Source: Nesterenkonia populi
GTDB taxonomy: Bacteria; Actinomycetota; Actinomycetes; Actinomycetales; Micrococcaceae
Direction of reading: 5' to 3'
DNA: 64,000 nt
NCBI RefSeq assembly: GCF_007994735.1
Contig: NZ_VOIL01000001.1
Coordinates: forward strand, 2,108,001 to 2,172,000
Shown piece by piece: positions 8,325 to 13,547 of the stretch. Both the position numbers and the translations under genes were made by a program. Within the stretch, counting starts at the first letter, position 1. Each line of letters begins with the position of its first letter. The notes beneath the pieces were generated by a model. It had not been told where the DNA came from, ran no database searches, and was given only the letters and a program-made list of their open reading frames with translations.

Positions 8325-8531
8325 TCAGCCAGAAGACTTGACCAGACGACGCAGCACGTTCCAGCCAATGAACACCGCCAGCAGCGCCGCACCCACCGTC
8401 AGAGCAGTAGGCACCACCGAGGAAAGCTCGGAAGTGATGTTATCGACCGCAGAATCTGCCGCGTCCCCAATGCTGATCCCATTGGACAGCAGAAGCGTCC
8501 AACCAAAGAGATACTCAACGAAACCCATCAT
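8325..8531 (-). CDS. Major coat protein candidate (pVIII-like), 68 aa
   Basis: The layout matches pVIII: hydrophobic N-terminal leader (MMGFVEYLFGWTLLLSNG), acidic amphipathic stretch (about 22-38, DAADSAVDN and following), a single membrane helix (about 43-60) and a short basic C-terminus (RRLVKSSG) that would face packaged DNA. The start is ATG 8531, because AGGAGG at 8542-8537 is 5 nt upstream; a GTG at 8537 is too close to that site. The leader lacks a strong basic n-region, so processing is uncertain. It overlaps or abuts the preceding small membrane genes and is followed by a terminator. The assignment is by topology and position. Confidence 0.7.
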   Translation of the reverse strand: MMGFVEYLFGWTLLLSNGISIGDAADSAVDNITSELSSVVPTALTVGAALLAVFIGWNVLRRLVKSSG

Positions 8532-8533
8532 TT

Positions 8534-8659
8534 TCACCTCCTCTCAACACACGTCAACGCGAACACCAGACCGATCACCACACCCGCCGCAGCAGCCGTG
8601 ACAATCCACCGCATCCCCTCAGTAGCGAGAAGAGCGGAATCCTCAGTTAGAAGCTCCAT
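8534..8659 (-). CDS. Small membrane protein, 41 aa (phage coat cassette)
   Basis: This short frame reads MELLTEDSALLATEG, then a hydrophobic helix (about 17-37), then a CVERR tail. The ATG at 8659 lies inside the end of the preceding 28-aa gene, and the TGA at 8536-8534 abuts the start region of the coat gene. The acidic N-terminus, single helix and basic end resemble a second coat-like or pVII/pIX-type protein. Its end carries the AGGAGG used by the coat gene, so translation is probably coupled. Confidence 0.6.
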   Translation of the reverse strand: MELLTEDSALLATEGMRWIVTAAAAGVVIGLVFALTCVERR

Positions 8660-8733
8660 ACCAGCCCCACAAACACCTGCCAGACCCGGACCACACCCAC
8701 CGCAGCCGCAAGAAAGAACACCAACTCACTCAT
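8647..8733 (-). CDS. Tiny membrane protein, 28 aa (pVII/pIX-like candidate)
   Basis: Starts at ATG 8733 inside the end of the 33-aa gene (ATGAGTGA overlap) and ends at TAA 8649-8647, overlapping the start of the 41-aa gene. It is almost wholly hydrophobic (MSELVFFLAAAVGVV and onward, ending GLVWSF). M13 pVII and pIX are 33 and 32 aa hydrophobic proteins placed just before gene VIII, so size and position agree. Support comes from the chain of start/stop overlaps; length alone would not justify the call. Confidence 0.55.
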   Translation of the reverse strand: MSELVFFLAAAVGVVRVWQVFVGLVWSF

Positions 8734-8827
8734 TGAGCTTGTCCACCTCCTTCACCAACAGCTCCGACAGATCGAACATCAGCCCAATCAGAAGACCCAT
8801 CGCCAAGACCAGGCCCAGCACGCTCAT
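8726..8827 (-). CDS. Tiny membrane protein, 33 aa (pVII/pIX-like candidate)
   Basis: ATG at 8827, TGA at 8728-8726. The N-terminal half is a hydrophobic helix (MSVLGLVLAMGLLIGLMF) and the C-terminal half is amphipathic and charged (DLSELLVKEVDKLNE). It begins 5 nt after the stop of the acidic single-span protein and its stop overlaps the next ATG. Length and design are those of filamentous-phage tip proteins pVII/pIX, which are inserted without a cleaved signal and start assembly at the packaging signal. Confidence 0.6.
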   Translation of the reverse strand: MSVLGLVLAMGLLIGLMFDLSELLVKEVDKLNE

Positions 8828-8832
8828 GACCA

Positions 8833-9195
8833 CTAATGCCTCACCAACGGCACAATCGCCATAAGACCCAGCAGCAGCACAATCACAGCCGTACCAACGA
8901 CCTCCACCGCGAAACTGGCCTCCATCAGCGCCCCCATCCGCTCCAACTGCTCATGCACATCCGAATAGAACTCCTCCGGAGCCACCAGACCCTCAGAATC
9001 GCCACCCGACTCCCCAGACCCAGACGAGGCATCCCCTTCCGGCTCCGCGTCCTCATCCGGTTCCTCATCAGCAGGCTCATCGTCTACCGGCCCAGAATCC
9101 GGCCCAGGCTCCGCAGAAGGCTCCGCAGACTCAACACCGCCCTCATCAGGTTGAAGATCACCCTCAGTCACCTCTTCCGCAGCCGGTGATTCCAC
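8833..9195 (-). CDS. Acidic single-span membrane protein, 120 aa
   Basis: The first 70 residues are extremely acidic and low in complexity (Asp/Glu/Pro/Gly/Ser). A short helical region (VHEQLERMGALMEASF) and one C-terminal membrane helix (about 95-117, ending VPLVRH) follow. The start is a GTG at 9195, 7 nt after the preceding stop. No family is recognised. In the phage cassette it lies between the putative ssDNA-binding protein and the pVII/pIX-like genes, so a minor virion or assembly role is plausible. The acidic stretch would have to be displayed or kept away from DNA. Confidence 0.6.
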   Translation of the reverse strand: MESPAAEEVTEGDLQPDEGGVESAEPSAEPGPDSGPVDDEPADEEPDEDAEPEGDASSGSGESGGDSEGLVAPEEFYSDVHEQLERMGALMEASFAVEVVGTAVIVLLLGLMAIVPLVRH

Positions 9196-9201
9196 GACGC
9201 A

Positions 9202-9507
9202 TCAAGCCAGTTCGAGCTGCTGTGCAAACCCGTGGATAGCGTTCTGAGGATGACCTGCCCACCGCAGAGAGGCCCCGAAGTCCGGCGATTCCTGCATCCC
9301 GCAATCAGCCGCCCAGAACTCCCCGACCTCAGGAAGATCAGGCCGATCCTTGTTGTCCCACACCTGCACCTCAATCTGACCACCATGCTGCTGCCGCAAA
9401 AGCACCACATGGAACAACAGCTGCCCATCAGCCTTCCGAGCAACCGGGTTCACAGACTGAACCTCACCACCCACCAGCACATACGGACTCACGTTCACAA
9501 CAGCCAT
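9202..9507 (-). CDS. Small protein, possible ssDNA-binding (pV-like), 101 aa
   Basis: The start is taken as ATG 9507, preceded by GGAGAG; the frame is open further to 9543. The N-terminus looks like a beta-rich OB-type fold with alternating hydrophobics (MAVVNVSPYVLVGGEVQSV, LFHVVLLRQQHGGQIEVQVW). The C-terminal part is polar. Size and position directly after the replication gene match gene V of M13, which coats the single-stranded genome. No diagnostic motif is visible, so the function is inferred from order. Confidence 0.55.
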   Translation of the reverse strand: MAVVNVSPYVLVGGEVQSVNPVARKADGQLLFHVVLLRQQHGGQIEVQVWDNKDRPDLPEVGEFWAADCGMQESPDFGASLRWAGHPQNAIHGFAQQLELA

Positions 9508-9546
9508 GCATCTCTCCAGTTCTCTAAATTCGCTCCATAGCATCTA

Positions 9547-9575
9547 TTCCTAAATGGAGGCTGTACAGAACACAA
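9547..9575 (-). promoter_or_regulatory. Putative promoter for the phage structural operon
   Basis: On the minus strand TTGTGT (9575-9570), a 17-bp spacer and TAGGAA (9552-9547) precede the pV-like gene. It lies in the AT-rich 108-nt gap after the replication gene and could drive ssDNA-binding and coat genes separately from rep. Confidence 0.4.
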
Positions 9576-9615
9576 TACAGCGCCCAAGCGCCATTTTTTG
9601 ATTTTTCCCATTGTG

Positions 9616-10485
9616 TTAAGACAACGCAGGCCTCAGACTCGAACCCTCCGCCGACGCCTGAGACTTCCGATCAAGCTGCACAAGCAGCCATTCCGCGAAC
9701 TCGAAGTCACACCCCAGCTCCTCACGCTTCTGCTGCAAGGTGTCCCCGTACTGGTGCCGCATCCACCCCAGAGTGATATCCAGATCAGAGGCCTCCCTCT
9801 TCCAGGTGTTGACCTTCTCCACCACCACACCGAACACGTCTAAGCAGAAGACTTGACCCCAGTTCGACAGACCCCACAGCTCCTCCGGTGACATGCTCGC
9901 CGCCTTCTCACGCGCCAACTTTCCCGGCTTAGCCTCACACTCCACACGCACCAGAGTCTCTGACATCCGGGCAGTACCACCCTGCTCAGCCATGTACTTG
10001 TTCACCTGCTTGCCCTTCTCATAGATCCGCACATAGAACGGCGAGCGAGGAGAGCCGATATACAGCGTCCGGCCCAGGCCCTTCACATCATCCCGCAGCC
10101 AGTCTCCGCGCTGATCCGTGTTCAGGCTGTACTCCTCAGCGAAGCGGCGACCTGCCTCAGCGAGCTTCTCCCAGGTGCCTTCACCATCATCGAAGTCCTG
10201 CGCAGCGTCAGCACGGGTGACCCAATGAGCATCCGGCCAGAGCTCCCTGATCGCCATAGCAAGCTCGTGGGAATCCTCACCCTGAGCACGCACGTGAGGC
10301 CTACCCCCATTACCCCCATAGAGCAGATGACAGACCCGAGACCCATCCCTCATCAGCTCGAAACCCGCCTGATAGCCAAGCAGCGGCTTGCACGCCTGAA
10401 ACACACCCCCGAGCCTGCGCTCCAAGAGATGCCCCACACGCTCCGGCACATCGTTGATCGAACACATATAGGCATCGAACCTCAT
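9616..10485 (-). CDS. Rolling-circle replication initiator, Rep_trans family
   Basis: Matches the replication initiation factor family (Rep_trans, PF02486) of CTX-type phages, pT181-like plasmids and Tn916-like elements. Motifs include WVTRADAAQDFDD (metal/active-site region, in the first half), GRTLYIGSPRSPFYVRIYEKG (substrate and catalytic region) and the following RVECEAKPGK. It would nick the double-stranded origin and start rolling-circle synthesis of phage DNA. From ATG 10485 (GGTGAG 3 nt upstream) it is 289 aa; the frame stays open to 10506. Upstream lies a hairpin-rich gap suited to an origin. I cannot pinpoint the catalytic Tyr with certainty. Confidence 0.85.
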   Translation of the reverse strand: MRFDAYMCSINDVPERVGHLLERRLGGVFQACKPLLGYQAGFELMRDGSRVCHLLYGGNGGRPHVRAQGEDSHELAMAIRELWPDAHWVTRADAAQDFDDGEGTWEKLAEAGRRFAEEYSLNTDQRGDWLRDDVKGLGRTLYIGSPRSPFYVRIYEKGKQVNKYMAEQGGTARMSETLVRVECEAKPGKLAREKAASMSPEELWGLSNWGQVFCLDVFGVVVEKVNTWKREASDLDITLGWMRHQYGDTLQQKREELGCDFEFAEWLLVQLDRKSQASAEGSSLRPALS

Positions 10486-10530
10486 CGACTCACCAACTGA
10501 CACCAAACGACATCAAGTGAATAGAAGTTG

Positions 10531-10562
10531 GGGGGTGCAACCCCCGTGTTACTAGACGGGGG
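10531..10562. other. Overlapping hairpins, candidate double-strand origin
   Basis: Two perfect hairpins share an arm and so exclude each other. GGGGGT (10531-10536) can pair with ACCCCC (10540-10545). CCCCCGT (10541-10547) can pair with ACGGGGG (10556-10562), leaving loop GTTACTAG. The structure lies 46 nt upstream of the replication initiator start. Rolling-circle origins often expose the nick site in such a loop. A role as attenuator or packaging signal is also possible. Confidence 0.4.
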
Positions 10563-10593
10563 TCGCCCACACCCGGCCACCCGGCCGAGCACG

Positions 10594-10626
10594 AAAAAGC
10601 CCCCACCCGAGAAGACGGGAAGGGGC
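10594..10626 (-). terminator. Intrinsic terminator upstream of rep
   Basis: On the minus strand GGGGC-CGGG type arms (10626-10622 and 10619-10616) pair with CCCG/GCCCC (10609-10606, 10603-10599) around an internal loop, followed directly by TTTTT (10598-10594). It would end transcription from the 128-aa gene before the origin and rep. Confidence 0.6.
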
Positions 10627-10822
10627 AAAGAGGAGTGGATGGAGCCGGGACGAGCCTGATTGGGGCCAATAAGCCCCAGGATCGTTCCTGACGGCGTCCC
10701 GTCAGCACAAGCAGCCGAGGGGCCACCAGGCACGGCCGAGCCTCCCAGCGGGGCAGGGGCGGCCAATGCGTGGCCGCTACGAGCCCAAACACTCCCAGAC
10801 GACACGGGAACCACGTCACCCA
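10627..10822. other. Non-coding phage intergenic region with stem-loops
   Basis: No convincing gene is seen here. CTGACGG (10688-10694) and CCGTCAG (10699-10705) form a perfect 7-bp stem with a 4-nt loop. TTGGGGC...GCCCC around 10661-10678 forms another. Just left of this region, acccggcc is repeated in tandem at 10571-10586. Filamentous phages keep minus-strand origin and packaging hairpins in such a gap, so this is the best candidate for those functions. Confidence 0.35.
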
Positions 10823-11209
10823 TCAGGCGTCCAGAAAATCGAAGATGCTCAGCTGCTCACCAACCACAGCCGACGACACCACACGCCGAGGCCGCGCAGC
10901 AGGCAACGGCCACACCAGATAACCCGACTCCCAAGCAGCCGCACGCATCGCCTCAAAATTCTCCCGCTGCGCGACCTTCTCATCCTGCTGACCAGGCACC
11001 AACGCAGCCGACCGATTCACCTCTGTGCCATCACAGAGCGTGTGAACCTCTTCCATGAACGGCAGCCAAGGACGACGACCACTCCACGGCTGCGGAGTCT
11101 CCGCAGACATCACAATCCAACCCCGACCACGAACCGCACCCTGATGCCGAGGACAGCACAACGCCCTCAACCGACCAGAAACAACACTCCAAGACGAAAC
11201 CTGAGCCAC
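10823..11209 (-). CDS. Unknown phage protein with C-terminal clamp-binding-like motif, 128 aa
   Basis: GTG start at 11209 with GAGGAG 6 nt upstream, so the gene is likely real. No family is recognised. A CCPRH sequence near residue 18 and a later LCDGT could bind metal but are not a standard finger. The last ten residues (QLSIFDFLDA, 119-128) match the QLxLF-type peptide by which polymerases and regulators bind the bacterial beta sliding clamp. That would suit a phage that must recruit host DNA polymerase III, but it is inference from one short motif. It is separated from rep by a terminator and from the immunity genes by another. Confidence 0.6.
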   Translation of the reverse strand: MAQVSSWSVVSGRLRALCCPRHQGAVRGRGWIVMSAETPQPWSGRRPWLPFMEEVHTLCDGTEVNRSAALVPGQQDEKVAQRENFEAMRAAAWESGYLVWPLPAARPRRVVSSAVVGEQLSIFDFLDA

Positions 11210-11247
11210 AACGGACTCCTCACCGAGCGACTAATGAGCGAACCCAC

Positions 11248-11290
11248 AGAAAGAGGGCCGGTCCCGTCGCTCATCCGGAACCGACCCTCT
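11248..11290 (-). terminator. Terminator or attenuator after the leftward immunity gene
   Basis: On the minus strand AGAGGG-T-CGGT (11290-11280) pairs with ACCG-G-CCCTCT (11262-11252) with one internal mismatch, followed by TTCT. It would separate the Cro-position gene from the 128-aa gene; partial read-through would make it an attenuator. Confidence 0.4.
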
Positions 11291-11342
11291 ACACCTGTAT
11301 CTATGGGGGACAATCCAAGTTCTTCGTCTTAACTCAGTACTT

Positions 11343-11352
11343 GGATATTTCC
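11343..11352. promoter_or_regulatory. Third operator-like site
   Basis: ggatatttcc differs by one base from the operator core ggatatatcc at 11741-11750. A further inverted pair atccaag (11313-11319) and cttggat (11340-11346) adds half-sites. It lies upstream of the leftward 128-aa gene. Confidence 0.3.
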
Positions 11353-11367
11353 CACTGTAACAGAAGC

Positions 11368-11628
11368 TCAGATAATTGCCTGCCTGATAACCCCCGGCCG
11401 CAGCGCCAGATCAGGAACACCCGCATCATTCAGGATCGCCGCAATCGCGAAGACCGGCCCATCCTCGAAGACATAGCCACCATCGGTGACAACAACATCC
11501 TCTCCATGGCCCTGGGTATAGAAGCCAAGAACCCCACCCATCTGATCCTTGATCGTGTACTGGCAATAGGTGCTGTAATCGGTCCGATCAATCATGCCCG
11601 TCTGCCTCACCATGTCTCCCAACGTCAC
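11368..11628 (-). CDS. Small protein in Cro position, 86 aa
   Basis: Divergent from the XRE repressor, with an internal ATG at 11613 as alternative start to the GTG at 11628. The segment VVVTDGGYVFEDG resembles the TDDGY pattern of DUF1828-type small phage proteins, but I am not certain. No helix-turn-helix is evident, so it is not a classic Cro. Its promoter (TTGGAT-17-TATTGT on the minus strand) carries an operator-like palindrome over the -35, so the repressor probably silences it in the lysogen. A role as early regulator or anti-repressor is a guess. Confidence 0.5.
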   Translation of the reverse strand: MTLGDMVRQTGMIDRTDYSTYCQYTIKDQMGGVLGFYTQGHGEDVVVTDGGYVFEDGPVFAIAAILNDAGVPDLALRPGVIRQAII

Positions 11629-11656
11629 ACAGGCGGCCTCTCCGCCCTACGAAGCA

Positions 11657-11685
11657 ACAATAACCCAACTTTTGGATAAATCCAA
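11657..11685 (-). promoter_or_regulatory. Leftward phage promoter with operator over -35
   Basis: Minus strand TTGGAT (11685-11680), 17-bp spacer, TATTGT (11662-11657). The palindrome ttggat-aa-atccaa (11672-11685) covers the -35. Its core ggataaatcc resembles ggatatatcc at the repressor's own promoter. Confidence 0.5.
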
Positions 11686-11727
11686 CCTTGGGCGCACTTT
11701 CTCACAGGCTCCTTTAAGGTTTTCCCC

Positions 11728-11756
11728 TGGTGATCGGATGGGATATATCCCATACT
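11728..11756 (+). promoter_or_regulatory. Repressor promoter with 16-bp palindromic operator
   Basis: -35-like TGGTGA (11728-11733), 17-bp spacer and -10-like CATACT (11751-11756), then 7 nt to ATG 11764. The perfect palindrome atgggatatatcccat (11738-11753) fills the spacer and touches the -10, the usual place for autorepression. Confidence 0.5.
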
Positions 11757-11763
11757 TGTGGAC

Positions 11764-12051
11764 ATGGCTGAAACCCTCACTCGTCCAGGTCCTTCGACAG
11801 TTCCAGAACTGACCCTTGCAGACCGACTTCTCATCGCTCGCCGTCACGCCGGAATGACCAACGCCGAGCTTGCACTAGCCACTGGTGCCAGCAAGAACAC
11901 CATCACCAACGCCGAGCGTGGCAACTCCAACCCCTCCCCCATGCTGCTGAAGAACTGGGCCACAGCCACCGGTGTCTCCCACAACTGGCTCATCACCGGC
12001 AAGACACCAGCCGAATCTGAACAGGAATCGCTTTTCTCAGGAGAAAGTTAA
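11764..12051 (+). CDS. XRE-family repressor whose C-terminus is set by the att site
   Basis: An XRE (Cro/CI-type) helix-turn-helix domain fills most of the protein (LADRLLIARRHAGMTNAELA, then ATGASKNTITNAERGNSNPS), followed by LLKNWATATGVSHNWLI. The start is ATG 11764, leaderless behind a -10-like CATACT; GTG 11758 is in frame upstream. As integrated it has 95 aa. The att core (12026-12042) lies in frame inside its last codons, and host DNA supplies only Glu-Ser-stop. In the excised circle the frame would instead gain 20 residues from the left end (3649-3708), ending SLDRLAA. It therefore likely maintains lysogeny only when integrated. Confidence 0.85.
   Translation: MAETLTRPGPSTVPELTLADRLLIARRHAGMTNAELALATGASKNTITNAERGNSNPSPMLLKNWATATGVSHNWLITGKTPAESEQESLFSGES
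12026..12042 (+). repeat. Right attachment core (attR)
   Basis: Exact copy of the 17-mer at 3632-3648. With flanking host bases it forms the dyad TTTCTC-AG-GAGAAA (12033-12046), a likely integrase core-binding site. It lies within the repressor coding sequence. Confidence 0.85.
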
Positions 12052-12085
12052 CCCTCCGGAAACATAAGAGCCGTTGGGGTGAAAC
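12048..12085 (+). promoter_or_regulatory. GlnR-type nitrogen box upstream of amt
   Basis: TTAAC-n6-GAAAC (12048-12063) is followed after n6 by a degenerate site (12070-12074), n6 and a second GAAAC (12081-12085). The two GAAAC b-sites are exactly 22 bp apart, the geometry of actinobacterial GlnR boxes. The first a-site departs from gTnAC at one base. It begins 6 bp beyond the phage att core. The remaining gap to the amt start shows no clear -10. Confidence 0.5.
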
Positions 12086-12158
12086 ACAGGCCCACCAGGA
12101 TGGTTGTCAGCTCGCACCGGTGAGAGCCATCGGTGAGTGATGTTTCCTGGAGGGACAT

Positions 12159-13442
12159 ATGGAATATCTGGAAGGCATCGAGGACCTCACTGGTCTGTTC
12201 GAGCCGTTGTGGCTGCTTGTGGCCACGGCGCTCGTTCTGTTCATGACCCCTGGCCTGGCGCTGTTCTACGGCGGCCTGACGCAGACGAAGTCGGTCATCA
12301 ACATGATGATGATGAGCTTTGCCGCGATCGGGCTGGTGGCGATCACCTGGGCCCTGTGGGCTGACGGGATCTCCTTCGGAGAATCGGCAGCCGGCGGCCT
12401 GTTCGGCATCCCCGGCGGCTTCGCCCTGTACGACACCTTCGACACGGACCCGTCCGCCCTGGTGGAGGTCGGGTTCGGTGCGACCTTCGCGATCATCACC
12501 ACTGCGCTGATCTCCGGGGCGATCGCGGACCGTGCGAAGTTCTCCGCATGGATGATCTTCGTCCCGGTCTGGCTGACTCTGGTCTACGCTCCCCTGGCCC
12601 ACTGGGTGTGGGGCGACGGCGGCCTGCTCGTTGAGGGCGGCCTCATCGGTGACGCTGTGGGTGAGGCTGTTGACTTCGCCGGCGGCCTGGTCGTCCACAT
12701 GTGCGCTGGTCTGGCTGCTCTGGCCCTGGCTCTGGTCATCGGCCCCCGTCGCGGCTTCGACAAGCTGGACCGCGCCACCCCGCACTCTCTGCCCCTGGTT
12801 CTGCTGGGCGCATCCATCCTCTGGTTCGGCTGGTTCGGCTTCAACGTCGGCGAGGCTGCTTTCCCGGATGAGTCCGGCCTGAACGTCATCAACACCATCC
12901 TGGCTCCGGCTGCTGCTCTGGTCGCGTGGCTGATCACTGAGGCTGTCCGCGGCAAGAAGCCTTCTGCTGTGGGCGCTGCCTCCGGCATTGTTGCTGGTCT
13001 GGTCGGCATCACCCCCGCTGTGGCGTTCGTCAGCCCCATGGGCGCAATCGTCCTGGGCCTGGTGGCCGGTGTGATCTGCTGCTTCGCGGTGGACTTCAAG
13101 TGGGGCAAGTACGACGACACCCTGGACGTCGTCGGCCTGCACTTCGTCGCCGGCCTGTGGGGCACCATTGCGATCGCCCTGTTCGGCCGCGCCGAGCTGA
13201 TCGGCGACGGCCGCGGCTCTGTGCTGCTGGACGGCGAGTTCGCCCTGCTGGGCGCCCAGCTGGTCGCCTGTGTGGTCACCCTGGTCTTCACCTTCGTGGC
13301 GACCTTCATCATCGGCATGGTCATCCACAAGACCATCGGGTTCCGTGTGGCGCCCGAGGTTGAGGATGCCGGCATCGACGTCGTCGCTCACGGCGGCCCG
13401 GCCTACGCCGCCGCTGAGGAGCTTCCCGCCGAGACTCGATGA
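12159..13442 (+). CDS. amt: Ammonium transporter, Amt/MEP/Rh family
   Basis: Membrane channel for ammonium uptake, 427 aa with about 11 membrane spans. The conserved Asp172 (VDFAGGLVVH), the pore histidine His180 and the second pore histidine His328 (GLHFVAGLWG) are present, as is LFYGGL near the N-terminus. A GGAGGGA ribosome-binding site precedes the ATG. No glnB/glnK or glnD follows, unlike many actinobacteria; the next gene is convergent. Regulation by nitrogen status through GlnR is suggested by the upstream box. The element integrated between ftsY and amt leaves this control region intact. Confidence 0.96.
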   Translation: MEYLEGIEDLTGLFEPLWLLVATALVLFMTPGLALFYGGLTQTKSVINMMMMSFAAIGLVAITWALWADGISFGESAAGGLFGIPGGFALYDTFDTDPSALVEVGFGATFAIITTALISGAIADRAKFSAWMIFVPVWLTLVYAPLAHWVWGDGGLLVEGGLIGDAVGEAVDFAGGLVVHMCAGLAALALALVIGPRRGFDKLDRATPHSLPLVLLGASILWFGWFGFNVGEAAFPDESGLNVINTILAPAAALVAWLITEAVRGKKPSAVGAASGIVAGLVGITPAVAFVSPMGAIVLGLVAGVICCFAVDFKWGKYDDTLDVVGLHFVAGLWGTIAIALFGRAELIGDGRGSVLLDGEFALLGAQLVACVVTLVFTFVATFIIGMVIHKTIGFRVAPEVEDAGIDVVAHGGPAYAAAEELPAETR

Positions 13443-13474
13443 TCTCGCGGTAGGCACGTCACCTCATCGGAGGA

Positions 13475-13513
13475 GGGGCGGGCTCCAGCATCATGCTGGG
13501 GCCCGCCCCTTTC
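13475..13513 (+). terminator. Strong intrinsic terminator after amt
   Basis: GGGGCGGGC and GCCCGCCCC arms enclose a second stem CCAGCA-TCA-TGCTGG, followed by TTTCT. It sits between convergent amt and the MFS gene. Confidence 0.85.
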
Positions 13514-13547
13514 TCTGTGCACGTGCTCTGCGATGCGTCTCAGCTGC

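Larger units (their letters stand above)
3632..12042. mobile_element. Integrated filamentous-phage (inovirus-like) prophage, about 8.4 kb
   Basis: Bounded by a 17-bp perfect direct repeat (3632-3648 and 12026-12042) between ftsY and amt. A tyrosine integrase lies at the left end and an XRE regulator at the right end. All genes between are leftward and follow M13/CTXphi order: Rep_trans initiator, small possible ssDNA-binding protein, tiny membrane proteins, pVIII-like coat, pIII-like secreted protein, pVI-like protein, Zot/pI ATPase. The size fits known inoviruses (about 5-13 kb). There is no secretin gene, relaxase, type IV secretion gene, terminase, tail or lysis gene, which argues against a conjugative element or tailed phage. 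All key genes look intact. Individual coat assignments rest on size, order and membrane topology rather than sequence similarity. Confidence 0.85.

Noticed and set aside
10482..10823. Open frames of about 110 aa in the phage intergenic region
   Set aside because: They overlap strong hairpins and a terminator, are Pro/Gly/Ser-rich and lack ribosome-binding sites.
3632..12042. Conjugative element or plasmid integration
   Set aside because: No relaxase, FtsK/TraB translocase or type IV secretion genes; the gene order and tiny coat-like proteins fit a filamentous phage.
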